This document shows, piece by piece, positions 7,159 through 14,254 of a stretch of DNA of 21,421 bases. How positions within the stretch are numbered: position 1 is the first letter of the stretch; each line of letters begins with the position of its first letter. Made by a program: the position numbers and the translations under genes. The DNA comes from Fibrobacter sp. (GTDB lineage Bacteria > Fibrobacterota > Fibrobacteria > Fibrobacterales > Fibrobacteraceae): the NCBI GenBank assembly GCA_021443065.1, contig JABUUR010000070.1:1-21421 (forward strand), given 5' to 3'. Under the pieces are notes generated by a model, which was not told the origin of the DNA, searched no databases, and saw only the letters and a program-made list of their open reading frames with translations.

Positions 7159-7252
7159 GTGACAGCGTAAAACGTCTCTCTCTAACATGTCATCCCGGCC
7201 ACCGCGCCGGGATCTCCAAAAAAAAGGATCCCGGGTCAAGCCCGGGATGACA
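7159..7252. repeat. 94-bp composite repeat, copy 3
   Basis: Same structure as copy 1. Its first hairpin is perfect here: ATCCCGGC, six-base loop CACCGC, then GCCGGGAT. Copy 5 shares this perfect form while copies 1, 2 and 4 have TTCCCGG in the left arm. Confidence 0.85.
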
Positions 7253-7269
7253 ACGCAATGGAGCTCAGG

Positions 7270-7362
7270 GTGACAGTGTAAAGCGTCTCTCTCTAACATG
7301 TCTTCCCGGCCACCGCGCCGGGATTTCCAAAAAAAAGATCCCGGGTCAAGCCCGGGATGACA
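7270..7362. repeat. 94-bp composite repeat, copy 4
   Basis: One base shorter than the others. The leader carries GTGTAAAGCG where copies 1-3 have GCGTAAAACG, and the first hairpin's right arm ends GGGATTT instead of GGGATCT. Confidence 0.85.
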
Positions 7363-7379
7363 ACGCAATGGAGCCCGGG

Positions 7380-7473
7380 GTGACAGTGTAAAGCGTCTCT
7401 CTCTAACATGTCATCCCGGCCACCGCGCCGGGATCTCCAATAAAAAGGATCCCGGGGCAAGCCCGGGATGACA
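7380..7473. repeat. 94-bp composite repeat, copy 5
   Basis: Shares the GTGTAAAGCG leader variant with copy 4 and the perfect first hairpin with copy 3; the second hairpin has a GGCAA-type loop. Confidence 0.85.
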
Positions 7474-7496
7474 TGCAATGGAGCCCGGGATGACAG

Positions 7497-7522
7497 AAGA
7501 GGGCTGCCGGGGCAGTCCTCTT
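7497..7522. terminator. Possible terminator hairpin after the six-gene operon
   Basis: Arms 7497-7508 and 7511-7522 form a 12-bp stem with a tiny loop, 33 bases after the GH18-like stop codon. One position is a G-U wobble in the plus transcript but an A-C mismatch in the minus transcript. There is a short U run only on the plus side. It could end transcription from the operon, possibly together with the adjacent REP array. Confidence 0.4.
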
Positions 7523-7554
7523 TGTAACGTTTGTCGACATGTCGCGACTAGAAA

Positions 7555-8613
7555 TTACTTCTTCTTGGTGGGCTTGTAATTCACCTGGGGGCGAAGTTCC
7601 AGACCGATGGTCACCAGGAGCGAGACGATAGGTTCGTGATGGTCCTGGGACAGGTCGTAGACTGCGACACCGCCCATGCCATCGGCCTTGACCTGCTTGG
7701 CCACAGCCTTTACAGAGGGAATGCCCATGAACACGATGGTTTCGGCATCGCTTACAGCGACTTCGGACTGGGATGCCTCATCGAAGGTCACCTTGTATTC
7801 CGGAGAATCGAACTTGCCCATCAGTTCTGCATAGGTCACGTAACCTTCGTTACCGCTACCGATACCCTGATGAGACGTGCCGAGGCCCTTTGCTCCGGTC
7901 CAGGTCTTGCCGTAGAGGAACACCACCGGAACCAGAAGTTCTGCGTTGACACCCGCGGAGGTGACGCTGTTCAAGGTTTCCTTCACGTAAGTTGCGCCCT
8001 GGTTGGGCACGACTTCGGAGCTTTCCTCGGTCATCTGGTCGGCCATGAACACGTCCACGTAGGCAAGGCGGTTCAGGGCTTCGGCCTTGTAAGGTTCCAT
8101 GCCTGCGGCAGGGTAGACCACCGCGGTGACGGTAGAGCCCGAAAGGCCGTCTACCAGGGCATTCACCATGTGGGCGTAAGCCTCGGAATCTTCGGCAGTA
8201 AGGTTCTGCCAGTCCAATTCCACACCGTCGCCGCCGTTTTCCGAAAGCCAGCTGCCGATGTTAGAAACGAAGCCAGAAAGGGTTTCGTCAGAGGAAGCGA
8301 TAGCCTTGAGGTTACCTTCGGCTTCCATGCCGCCCACGGAGACAATGAGTTTTACATTGTTTTCCTTGGACATCTGCACCAGGGTCTTGAAGTTTTCGGC
8401 ATCGTTTTCGTCTGCAAAGGCGACAGAGCCGTCTTCAGCAGGGAGCAGGCCAACGTAGTGGATGTCCGTCACGGTATTGTAGCGGATATCCTTCGGATAG
8501 AACTGGGAATACTGGCTCCAATACGGGTAAAAGCCAACAACCTTGTCGGCGGCGGCATTTGCCATAGCAAAGGCGCCAAGAGCAAGGGTTAAAGCAACAG
8601 TCTTGATATTCAT
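7555..8613 (-). CDS. GH18-fold protein, catalytic Glu replaced by Gln; probable glycan-binding pseudoenzyme
   Basis: A 352-residue exported protein with a signal peptide (1-20, ending ANA) and no T9SS-type tail (the C-terminus is KPTKKK). GH18 landmarks are present in order: VVGFYPYWSQY (25-35), SVGG (92-95), the catalytic strand GDGVELDWQ (128-136), VDVFMADQM in place of the usual substrate-binding YD strand, and MGGVAVYDLSQDH near the end. Active GH18 enzymes have DxxDxDxE; here the last residue is Gln136 (codon CAG, plus-strand bases 8206-8208) and the middle Asp is Glu132. Loss of that acid normally abolishes hydrolysis, and natural Glu-to-Gln variants such as concanavalin B and Ym1 are treated as lectin-like. 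It is the last gene of the operon, 18 bases after the lipoprotein gene, with AGGTGA before its ATG. Confidence 0.82.
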   Translation of the reverse strand: MNIKTVALTLALGAFAMANAAADKVVGFYPYWSQYSQFYPKDIRYNTVTDIHYVGLLPAEDGSVAFADENDAENFKTLVQMSKENNVKLIVSVGGMEAEGNLKAIASSDETLSGFVSNIGSWLSENGGDGVELDWQNLTAEDSEAYAHMVNALVDGLSGSTVTAVVYPAAGMEPYKAEALNRLAYVDVFMADQMTEESSEVVPNQGATYVKETLNSVTSAGVNAELLVPVVFLYGKTWTGAKGLGTSHQGIGSGNEGYVTYAELMGKFDSPEYKVTFDEASQSEVAVSDAETIVFMGIPSVKAVAKQVKADGMGGVAVYDLSQDHHEPIVSLLVTIGLELRPQVNYKPTKKK

Positions 8614-8631
8614 AGAATCACCTTGCCTTCA

Positions 8632-9816
8632 TTAAATTTCGTGGGTATAGCCGGTAGCCTGGTCTTTGCAGTAGACCTTGGTGGTCGGATACAGGTCGCA
8701 CTTCAGGTTCTTGAAGCAAAGATCCTGCACTGGGCCGGCTTCCATGGCTTCACAAACCTTGGATTCTTCTTCGCAGGGGCGCGGCTTAGTCTCTTCGCCG
8801 GGATTGCAATAGCGGTATGCCCAGCCGTTGGCCTTGCCCACAAGAATGTACTGGAGCGTCGTAGAGGCTGAATCCAGGGGGGTGTTCTTTGCCCTATCAA
8901 TGTCATCGATGGTTTCACCAGGCTTGTCAATGAAATTGAAAACCCTGAAATCCTTGATTTTGCTTGGATCCAGACCTTTGTTCAGGGTGGTCTTTATTGT
9001 CATCGCTGTATCGATTTTTGTAACGACAGTTGTATCCTTTCGAAGTTTTGCGATTATTTTATTCTGGGTTGTATCTATGGTCACAGACAACGGTACCGAA
9101 TAAGTGGTATCGGTAAAACCATCGATAGATGCAATCTTGGTAGGTTCATCAACGGAATAGGTAATCTTGCCCTTGCCTTCGGCTGTGTTCAAGTAGATGA
9201 GGGTGGTATCCTTGACATTGCCATTTTCATCCTTGTTCCCAACAGCCATCCTATAGAAGTAAGTCGCCCTGGTGGAGTCGTACGTGTAGGTGGTGTCAGT
9301 ACGGGATACATCCCAACTCATGGCCCAGTCTGCCTCGGTGTAGCCCCTCAGGGAGCCAGCCCAGGAAGTCAGGAACAACTGGTGCAAGGAAGCGGAATCT
9401 GTCAGATAGAAACGGACAGAGTCTGCGATATAGGCCTTGATGACATCAGTTTCATCCATGGCGGTCAGGGAATCCTTCTTTGCATTCCAGATGGCCGTGA
9501 GACTGTCCTTGGCGCGGCTTCCATCGGCAGCAGCCAATACTGATTTAAGGAACTTGGAGGCATTTGCAGTATCGTAGACATCCTTGTAAAGGGTGTTGCG
9601 GGCCTTGATTTCGGCGGCATACTGGGCGTTGTAATCGGTAACGGCCTGGGTAATGGCAACGTACTTGAGTTGCGGGTTGATCTCGGCGTACACCTTGTAG
9701 TCAAAACCAGCCGGCAGATTGTCTGCGTAAGCGGTTTCTTCGTTTACGGAGAGGTCGGAACACCCTACGGCGAGGGCCGCAGCCACAGCAGAAAGAATGA
9801 GTTTAAAATTTTTCAT
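8632..9816 (-). CDS. Lipoprotein of unknown function in the envelope operon
   Basis: A 394-residue protein not matched to any known family. The signal ends in lipobox AVGC (Cys19), so it is membrane-anchored. Residues 40-150 look mostly helical (many Ala, Lys, Asp); residues 170-300 are Thr/Asp-rich with many repeats of DTT and DST and look beta-rich; the last 60 residues contain eight cysteines, suggesting disulfides in an exported domain. Its ribosome site AGAGGTG overlaps the stop codon of the upstream barrel gene, so translation may be coupled. Position next to the barrel genes suggests it is an accessory lipoprotein of that complex, which is inference. Confidence 0.7.
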   Translation of the reverse strand: MKNFKLILSAVAAALAVGCSDLSVNEETAYADNLPAGFDYKVYAEINPQLKYVAITQAVTDYNAQYAAEIKARNTLYKDVYDTANASKFLKSVLAAADGSRAKDSLTAIWNAKKDSLTAMDETDVIKAYIADSVRFYLTDSASLHQLFLTSWAGSLRGYTEADWAMSWDVSRTDTTYTYDSTRATYFYRMAVGNKDENGNVKDTTLIYLNTAEGKGKITYSVDEPTKIASIDGFTDTTYSVPLSVTIDTTQNKIIAKLRKDTTVVTKIDTAMTIKTTLNKGLDPSKIKDFRVFNFIDKPGETIDDIDRAKNTPLDSASTTLQYILVGKANGWAYRYCNPGEETKPRPCEEESKVCEAMEAGPVQDLCFKNLKCDLYPTTKVYCKDQATGYTHEI

Positions 9817-9826
9817 GGTGCACCTC

Positions 9827-11947
9827 TTAGAAGTTTACCGTTACATCGGCGGTGATGACATTCTTGTCGATGGAAAGTTGATCGTTGCCTGTGAGGGTGA
9901 TTGCATCGGTCAGCAAACCATACTGGACAGATACGTAGGAATTAGGAGCAATCTTTACCCGCGGGCCAGCCAGTAGCAAGGATTCTTCCACCTTGGCAAT
10001 GCCGGAGGTGCCCACCACAAGGGGTTTTCCGAAGGTCTTGGTAGAAGACTGGTAGCCGGCCAGCAATCCGAAGCGGCCGTATTCCAGGGAGAGGCCACCC
10101 ATCAAACGATCGGCGGAACGCTGCAAGTAGGCGTCTTCTTCGGAGTGGTCATAAGAAAGCTGTACCTTTGCGCCAAGACCGAGAGACGGGACAAGGCGAC
10201 CCACGTCCAGGCCCAGTCCAACACCGTAGCGCATAAAGCTGTTCGCCTCGGTTTCGCCGGCAACAATCTTGCCGTCGGCATCGTGCTTGGTAGCGAAAGC
10301 TTCGTCAAGTTTGGCAAAGACCGCATTCACTTCGAGGACATCGTTCCAATGGAAGTTGAGGCTAGCCTTGATTCCCTCTCGGTCGGGGGTGGCAATGCCG
10401 TAGGGCAGTTCCATGCTGACGGAGGGGTCCATGTTCACCAGGGCTTCCGAGATTTCGCGACGTTTCATCACCTCGGCATTGTAGCCGTTGCGATAGAAGT
10501 GGGCGTTCTTGTAGTTGTTGTAAATACGGGTATGGAAATACCGGGCGTCTTCATCGGTGTCAGTCAAGGCGTTGGTGCTTGTAGCAGAACTCATGAGGTT
10601 GGACAGTCCCAACGGGTTGGAATTGTAGACCGCAAAGTACATGTTCTCCAAACTGGACATGCCGAAGTTGTTGACCAGATTGGTGTAGGTGTCGTTGCTG
10701 TACAGGGCGTTTGCATTCAGCACAACGTTGTTGCCTTCGTAGACCGGGCTGGAGGCCATTTCGGACCAGAAGTTTTCGTCGTTCTTGAGGTACATCACCT
10801 TGGCATCGACCTTGATACCTGCCAGGTCCAGTTTTGCGTAAGGTTCCACATAGAACGACGAACCGTTGGCATCGCCTTCTTTTTCGTTGACAGTCTTGTA
10901 GACGGAGTCGACAAAAGGAACCACGATGATAATGGAGTCGCCGTAGACATTTGCATACTGCAGGTTGTAGGTGTTTTCGGCGGCCTTGATCTGGTAATCC
11001 TTGTCGGCAGCCCACCAGGACATTGCAAATTCGCCGTTCAGGCCGAATTCCACGGGGAGGCTAGGCAGGATTTCCTTGGAATCGAAACCCAGTTCCACAG
11101 ACAACACAGAGTTGTCTTCGTAATGGATCACGTCGTTTGCACCGATACGGGCGCGGGCGGCCTTATGGCGGTCGAACACGTCGGTATAGTTCACCCCGAG
11201 GTTTGCACCAAAGAGTTCGGCACCGGCGCGCAAGCCGTAGAAGTAACGGTCGGCGTAGTCGAAGTCGAAGAACACCTGGTCGTACTTTTTGGCGGTGTTA
11301 CGCATGCGGGCGCCAGTCGCCTGGGCATGGATATCCGTGAGGGGGCCCACCTTGCCGCTGTGGTAATCCACGTTCAAACCCTGCATAAGGCGTGCGGTAG
11401 TGGTATCCAGGTTACGCTGGGCCAGGGCCTCCACACGCTTTTCGGCAAAGATTTCGGGTTCCTGGAGCAGTTGCTGCTGAGGAGTGTACAAGGTGTAGGG
11501 AGTAAAGCCCACCTTCATGTAACCCAGGTTGAAATCCACGTGCTTGTCCAAGATCTTACCGTCGTAGGAGAACCAGTGGCCAATCATGGGGTTGTTGTTT
11601 TCGTCAAAGCCGCTCTGCCAATCCTTGTGCAGGCGCATTTCCAGGCGGACCTCAGTTTCGGAACTGGGGCGTGCGGTAAAGACCATGTTTACATCAGTAA
11701 AGGCCTGGTTTTCCTGTGTGGGGGATACCACATCGAACTGGTCGGAACTTGCCATGGAGGTAAGTCCGCCAGCCTTGGCAGTACCGTTGATCTTGAGACC
11801 GAGAACGGCTGCACTCAGGGAATCCAACTTTTGCAAAAGGTTTTTCTGCTGTGTTTCTACGCTGTCACCTTGGGCCATGGCCGCGGTGGCGGAGAACAGG
11901 ATTGCAGAACTAAGACCGAAAGCGGAAATTTTCTTATTGAACATCAT
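9827..11947 (-). CDS. Outer-membrane beta-barrel protein (third of three)
   Basis: A 706-residue exported protein with signal peptide 1-26 (TAAMAQ). A short helical stretch (30-50) precedes alternating polar/aromatic strands to the end, and the last residue is Phe (VTADVTVNF), the usual outer-membrane barrel C-terminus. It is clearly paralogous to the preceding gene: TPYTLYTP (149-156) with EIFAEKR match TPLTLW with QVFARKR there, and LPYGIATPDREG matches LPNGLATSNRAG. Shine-Dalgarno GGGAGGA lies seven bases before the first of two adjacent ATGs. It is likely a porin-like or substrate-binding barrel; substrate unknown. Confidence 0.75.
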   Translation of the reverse strand: MMFNKKISAFGLSSAILFSATAAMAQGDSVETQQKNLLQKLDSLSAAVLGLKINGTAKAGGLTSMASSDQFDVVSPTQENQAFTDVNMVFTARPSSETEVRLEMRLHKDWQSGFDENNNPMIGHWFSYDGKILDKHVDFNLGYMKVGFTPYTLYTPQQQLLQEPEIFAEKRVEALAQRNLDTTTARLMQGLNVDYHSGKVGPLTDIHAQATGARMRNTAKKYDQVFFDFDYADRYFYGLRAGAELFGANLGVNYTDVFDRHKAARARIGANDVIHYEDNSVLSVELGFDSKEILPSLPVEFGLNGEFAMSWWAADKDYQIKAAENTYNLQYANVYGDSIIIVVPFVDSVYKTVNEKEGDANGSSFYVEPYAKLDLAGIKVDAKVMYLKNDENFWSEMASSPVYEGNNVVLNANALYSNDTYTNLVNNFGMSSLENMYFAVYNSNPLGLSNLMSSATSTNALTDTDEDARYFHTRIYNNYKNAHFYRNGYNAEVMKRREISEALVNMDPSVSMELPYGIATPDREGIKASLNFHWNDVLEVNAVFAKLDEAFATKHDADGKIVAGETEANSFMRYGVGLGLDVGRLVPSLGLGAKVQLSYDHSEEDAYLQRSADRLMGGLSLEYGRFGLLAGYQSSTKTFGKPLVVGTSGIAKVEESLLLAGPRVKIAPNSYVSVQYGLLTDAITLTGNDQLSIDKNVITADVTVNF

Positions 11948-11962
11948 ATTCGCTTCCTCCCA

Positions 11963-14239
11963 TTAAAATTCCACATTAATGGAAGCTTCAAGAATTGTCT
12001 GAGAGAACTCGTAAGTATAAGTACCCGTCAGGCCATCCGTACTGGAAATGTAATCCGGCAAGTTGATTGCACCGCTGTAATCCGCGGAGGCACCGTCGGG
12101 AGCCAAGGATCTAGAGGTATTGTAGTCGTTGGAGACGGACACCATGCCGAAGTTGATTGCCAACCAGGCGTTCTTTGCAATGTTGTAGTCCAGGCCAACC
12201 ATCCACTGCATCTGGGAACTCTTGACCTTCGGGTTCGCATAACCGATGCCGATGGTATTCAACTGGTTCGAAGATACCATTTCGGAGTTAATCATCTGGA
12301 GGCCCAGGTTTACACCCAGGCGGGGCAGATACTGGACGTAGAGACCTGCGTTGATGAAATCGCTCTTGAGGGAGGTGGATTCGTCTGCAAGTCCAAGGGC
12401 TGCCCAGCCATCGGTATCGAGAGTGCGTTCGGAATGCTTGTAGGAGCCAGATATTTCAAGAGGCTTGGTGAATCCTAGAAGTTTGAATACATCCACCTTT
12501 GCACCGGCGCCAAATTCCATATAGGTGGCGGGCTTGTAGTTGACGAACAGTTTGTTGCCCATGTAATCGTTGTCGATTTGCTGGCTTACACCGGAGACCT
12601 GCTGGAAGTAACTGAACATACCCTGGAATTCTACAGCCTCGCCGTAAGTTGCGGTAAGGGTGGCTCGGGCACCGGCGCGGTTGGAAGTAGCCAAGCCGTT
12701 GGGCAGGGCCATTTGCAAATCCGGATCGGCAAGGGTCTGGAGGAGTGCCAACTGGTTGCGAGTGAAAACGTTGGTCGTCCAGGAGTTCTTGTTGTAGTTT
12801 GCAATACCGTAACTTTCGGTCTGACCACTCTTGAAGGCATCGTCGTTAGTGCCCATGCCTGTAGTTACAGGAGAGAACTTGGGGTTGAAGTTGTAGAGGG
12901 CGTCGAAGGAGGAGTACAGCGGAGAATTGACGGCGTACTTGACGGTGTTTCCATCCTTGTCGGAATTCAGGATTCGCTGGGCAAAGAAGGACGGAGACTG
13001 GGCCAGGTTGTTGAACCAGTTGCTGTCGTTGTACACACCGTCGACAGACACCTTGACACCCCACTTGTCGGTCTGGTAACCGAGGTTCAAGTTGACCAAC
13101 ACTGCAATGCCGTTCAAATCCTGCTCGATGAAGTTGTACGCACCGAAACGTTCTTGATTGTTGAGCGTTGAAAGGCGCACATCAGCGTGTTGCTCATCTG
13201 TTAACAAGGTATCTACGCTGTAGGCCTCGTCCATGGACATGGCGAATTCGGCGGTACCATCAAGCACCAGGTTCTTGCTGCCAAGAATGGATGCGAAATC
13301 GGCACCGGCGCGGGCACTGATCACCATGGTATTCTGCGGGTTCAGCTCGAAGGGGTTGATATTCTGGCGCTCGTAGGGGTTGCTGGAATCATAACCCTCA
13401 TGGCGGTAGGTGTAGGAGTAGGAGTCTTCGTTATCGAAGACGTACATGGGGGTTACACCAAAGTAAGCGGACTTGTTGAAAGGCAGCAATTCGAAGTTGC
13501 CAGCCAGCAACCACTTGTCGGTATTGGAAGCCTGGGAGGCGCCCCAGACAGAGTCCTTGGGAAGGATATTGCCTTCGGCACCGCCAAGGTCCAGGGCGGC
13601 GTTGCGGTTGATACGGGCAAAGATTGCTTCGGCGCGAACCTGGCCCAGGGCATTGCCCAGGTCCTTACGGAACTGGATGTTTGCACCCTGAAGGTTGCGC
13701 TGTTCGCCCTCGATAAACTGTTCCTTTTGAGCCATGTAACGCTTGCGGGCAAAAACCTGTGCTTCGTACATGATGTCTACACCGGGCAGCCACAAGGTCA
13801 ACGGAGTGTACTGCTGGCGGAAATCACCCACGACCCAGTAGAACGACTCGCCTACGTTGCCTTCTACATTGATCCAGGGAACAGAAACGCTCTTTGCCGC
13901 AGAGGCGAAGTATTCCTGCATGCCCGCTTCAAGGCGTAGCACTGCATTTGCACGGACGCTTTCGTAGGGGCGGAAACCGAAACTGAGGTCGCCGGTCACA
14001 AATTCGCCCTTTTCGACGGTGGGCAACTTGTTGAGGCCGGTGGGGTCTTGATCGTTATCGAAAGAGGAAGACTGGGCGACAGCGCGGATGCTACCGCCGA
14101 TTTCCAAGCCGCGCTTTGCGTTGATGGAATCCACCTTGCTTTCAATCAGTTCCTGATTCTGGGCCACGCCGGCGGTTGCTGCCATGGTAGAAACGAGAAC
14201 AGCGGCTAAAGTCTTTTTCATATTCATAGTCTTTTTCAT
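11963..14239 (-). CDS. Outer-membrane beta-barrel protein (second of three)
   Basis: A 758-residue exported protein. The Met at 14239 was chosen because AGGGGGTG lies six bases upstream; an in-frame GTG three codons earlier is part of that ribosome site. Signal peptide ends at GVAQ. The body has barrel-like strands rich in Tyr, Asn and Gly and ends in Phe (ILEASINVEF). TPLTLW (145-150) and QVFARKRY (161-168) align with the same region of the downstream paralogue. The first codons are duplicated (MKKTMNMKKT, from an 18-base repeat), giving a second possible start at 14221. Gaps to both neighbours are 15 bases. Porin-like role is inferred. Confidence 0.75.
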   Translation of the reverse strand: MKKTMNMKKTLAAVLVSTMAATAGVAQNQELIESKVDSINAKRGLEIGGSIRAVAQSSSFDNDQDPTGLNKLPTVEKGEFVTGDLSFGFRPYESVRANAVLRLEAGMQEYFASAAKSVSVPWINVEGNVGESFYWVVGDFRQQYTPLTLWLPGVDIMYEAQVFARKRYMAQKEQFIEGEQRNLQGANIQFRKDLGNALGQVRAEAIFARINRNAALDLGGAEGNILPKDSVWGASQASNTDKWLLAGNFELLPFNKSAYFGVTPMYVFDNEDSYSYTYRHEGYDSSNPYERQNINPFELNPQNTMVISARAGADFASILGSKNLVLDGTAEFAMSMDEAYSVDTLLTDEQHADVRLSTLNNQERFGAYNFIEQDLNGIAVLVNLNLGYQTDKWGVKVSVDGVYNDSNWFNNLAQSPSFFAQRILNSDKDGNTVKYAVNSPLYSSFDALYNFNPKFSPVTTGMGTNDDAFKSGQTESYGIANYNKNSWTTNVFTRNQLALLQTLADPDLQMALPNGLATSNRAGARATLTATYGEAVEFQGMFSYFQQVSGVSQQIDNDYMGNKLFVNYKPATYMEFGAGAKVDVFKLLGFTKPLEISGSYKHSERTLDTDGWAALGLADESTSLKSDFINAGLYVQYLPRLGVNLGLQMINSEMVSSNQLNTIGIGYANPKVKSSQMQWMVGLDYNIAKNAWLAINFGMVSVSNDYNTSRSLAPDGASADYSGAINLPDYISSTDGLTGTYTYEFSQTILEASINVEF

Positions 14240-14254
14240 ATTCTGCACCCCCTG

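Larger units (their letters stand above)
7159..7489. repeat. REP-like palindrome array 2
   Basis: The second array fills most of the gap between the convergent GH5 (plus) and GH18-like (minus) genes. It consists of three consecutive copies of the 94-bp composite, starting 111 and 110 bases apart, joined by spacers of the type AATGGAGCCCGGG. It ends with a half-unit near 7489. As in array 1, reading frames through it are spurious. The whole 531-bp gap 7024-7554 thus holds the GH5 terminator, this array and a final hairpin, with no gene. Confidence 0.9.

Noticed and set aside
7141..7478. Minus-strand open frames of 61-75 residues in the second array
   Set aside because: Same repeat-derived translation artefacts as in array 1.
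7636..8592. Plus-strand open frame of 318 residues opposite the GH18-like gene
   Set aside because: Antisense shadow without motifs, ribosome site or signal peptide.
10145..12478. Plus-strand open frame of 777 residues opposite two barrel genes
   Set aside because: It spans parts of two real genes and their junction, is His/Val/Gly-rich with no domain, and is explained by codon bias of the opposite strand removing stops.
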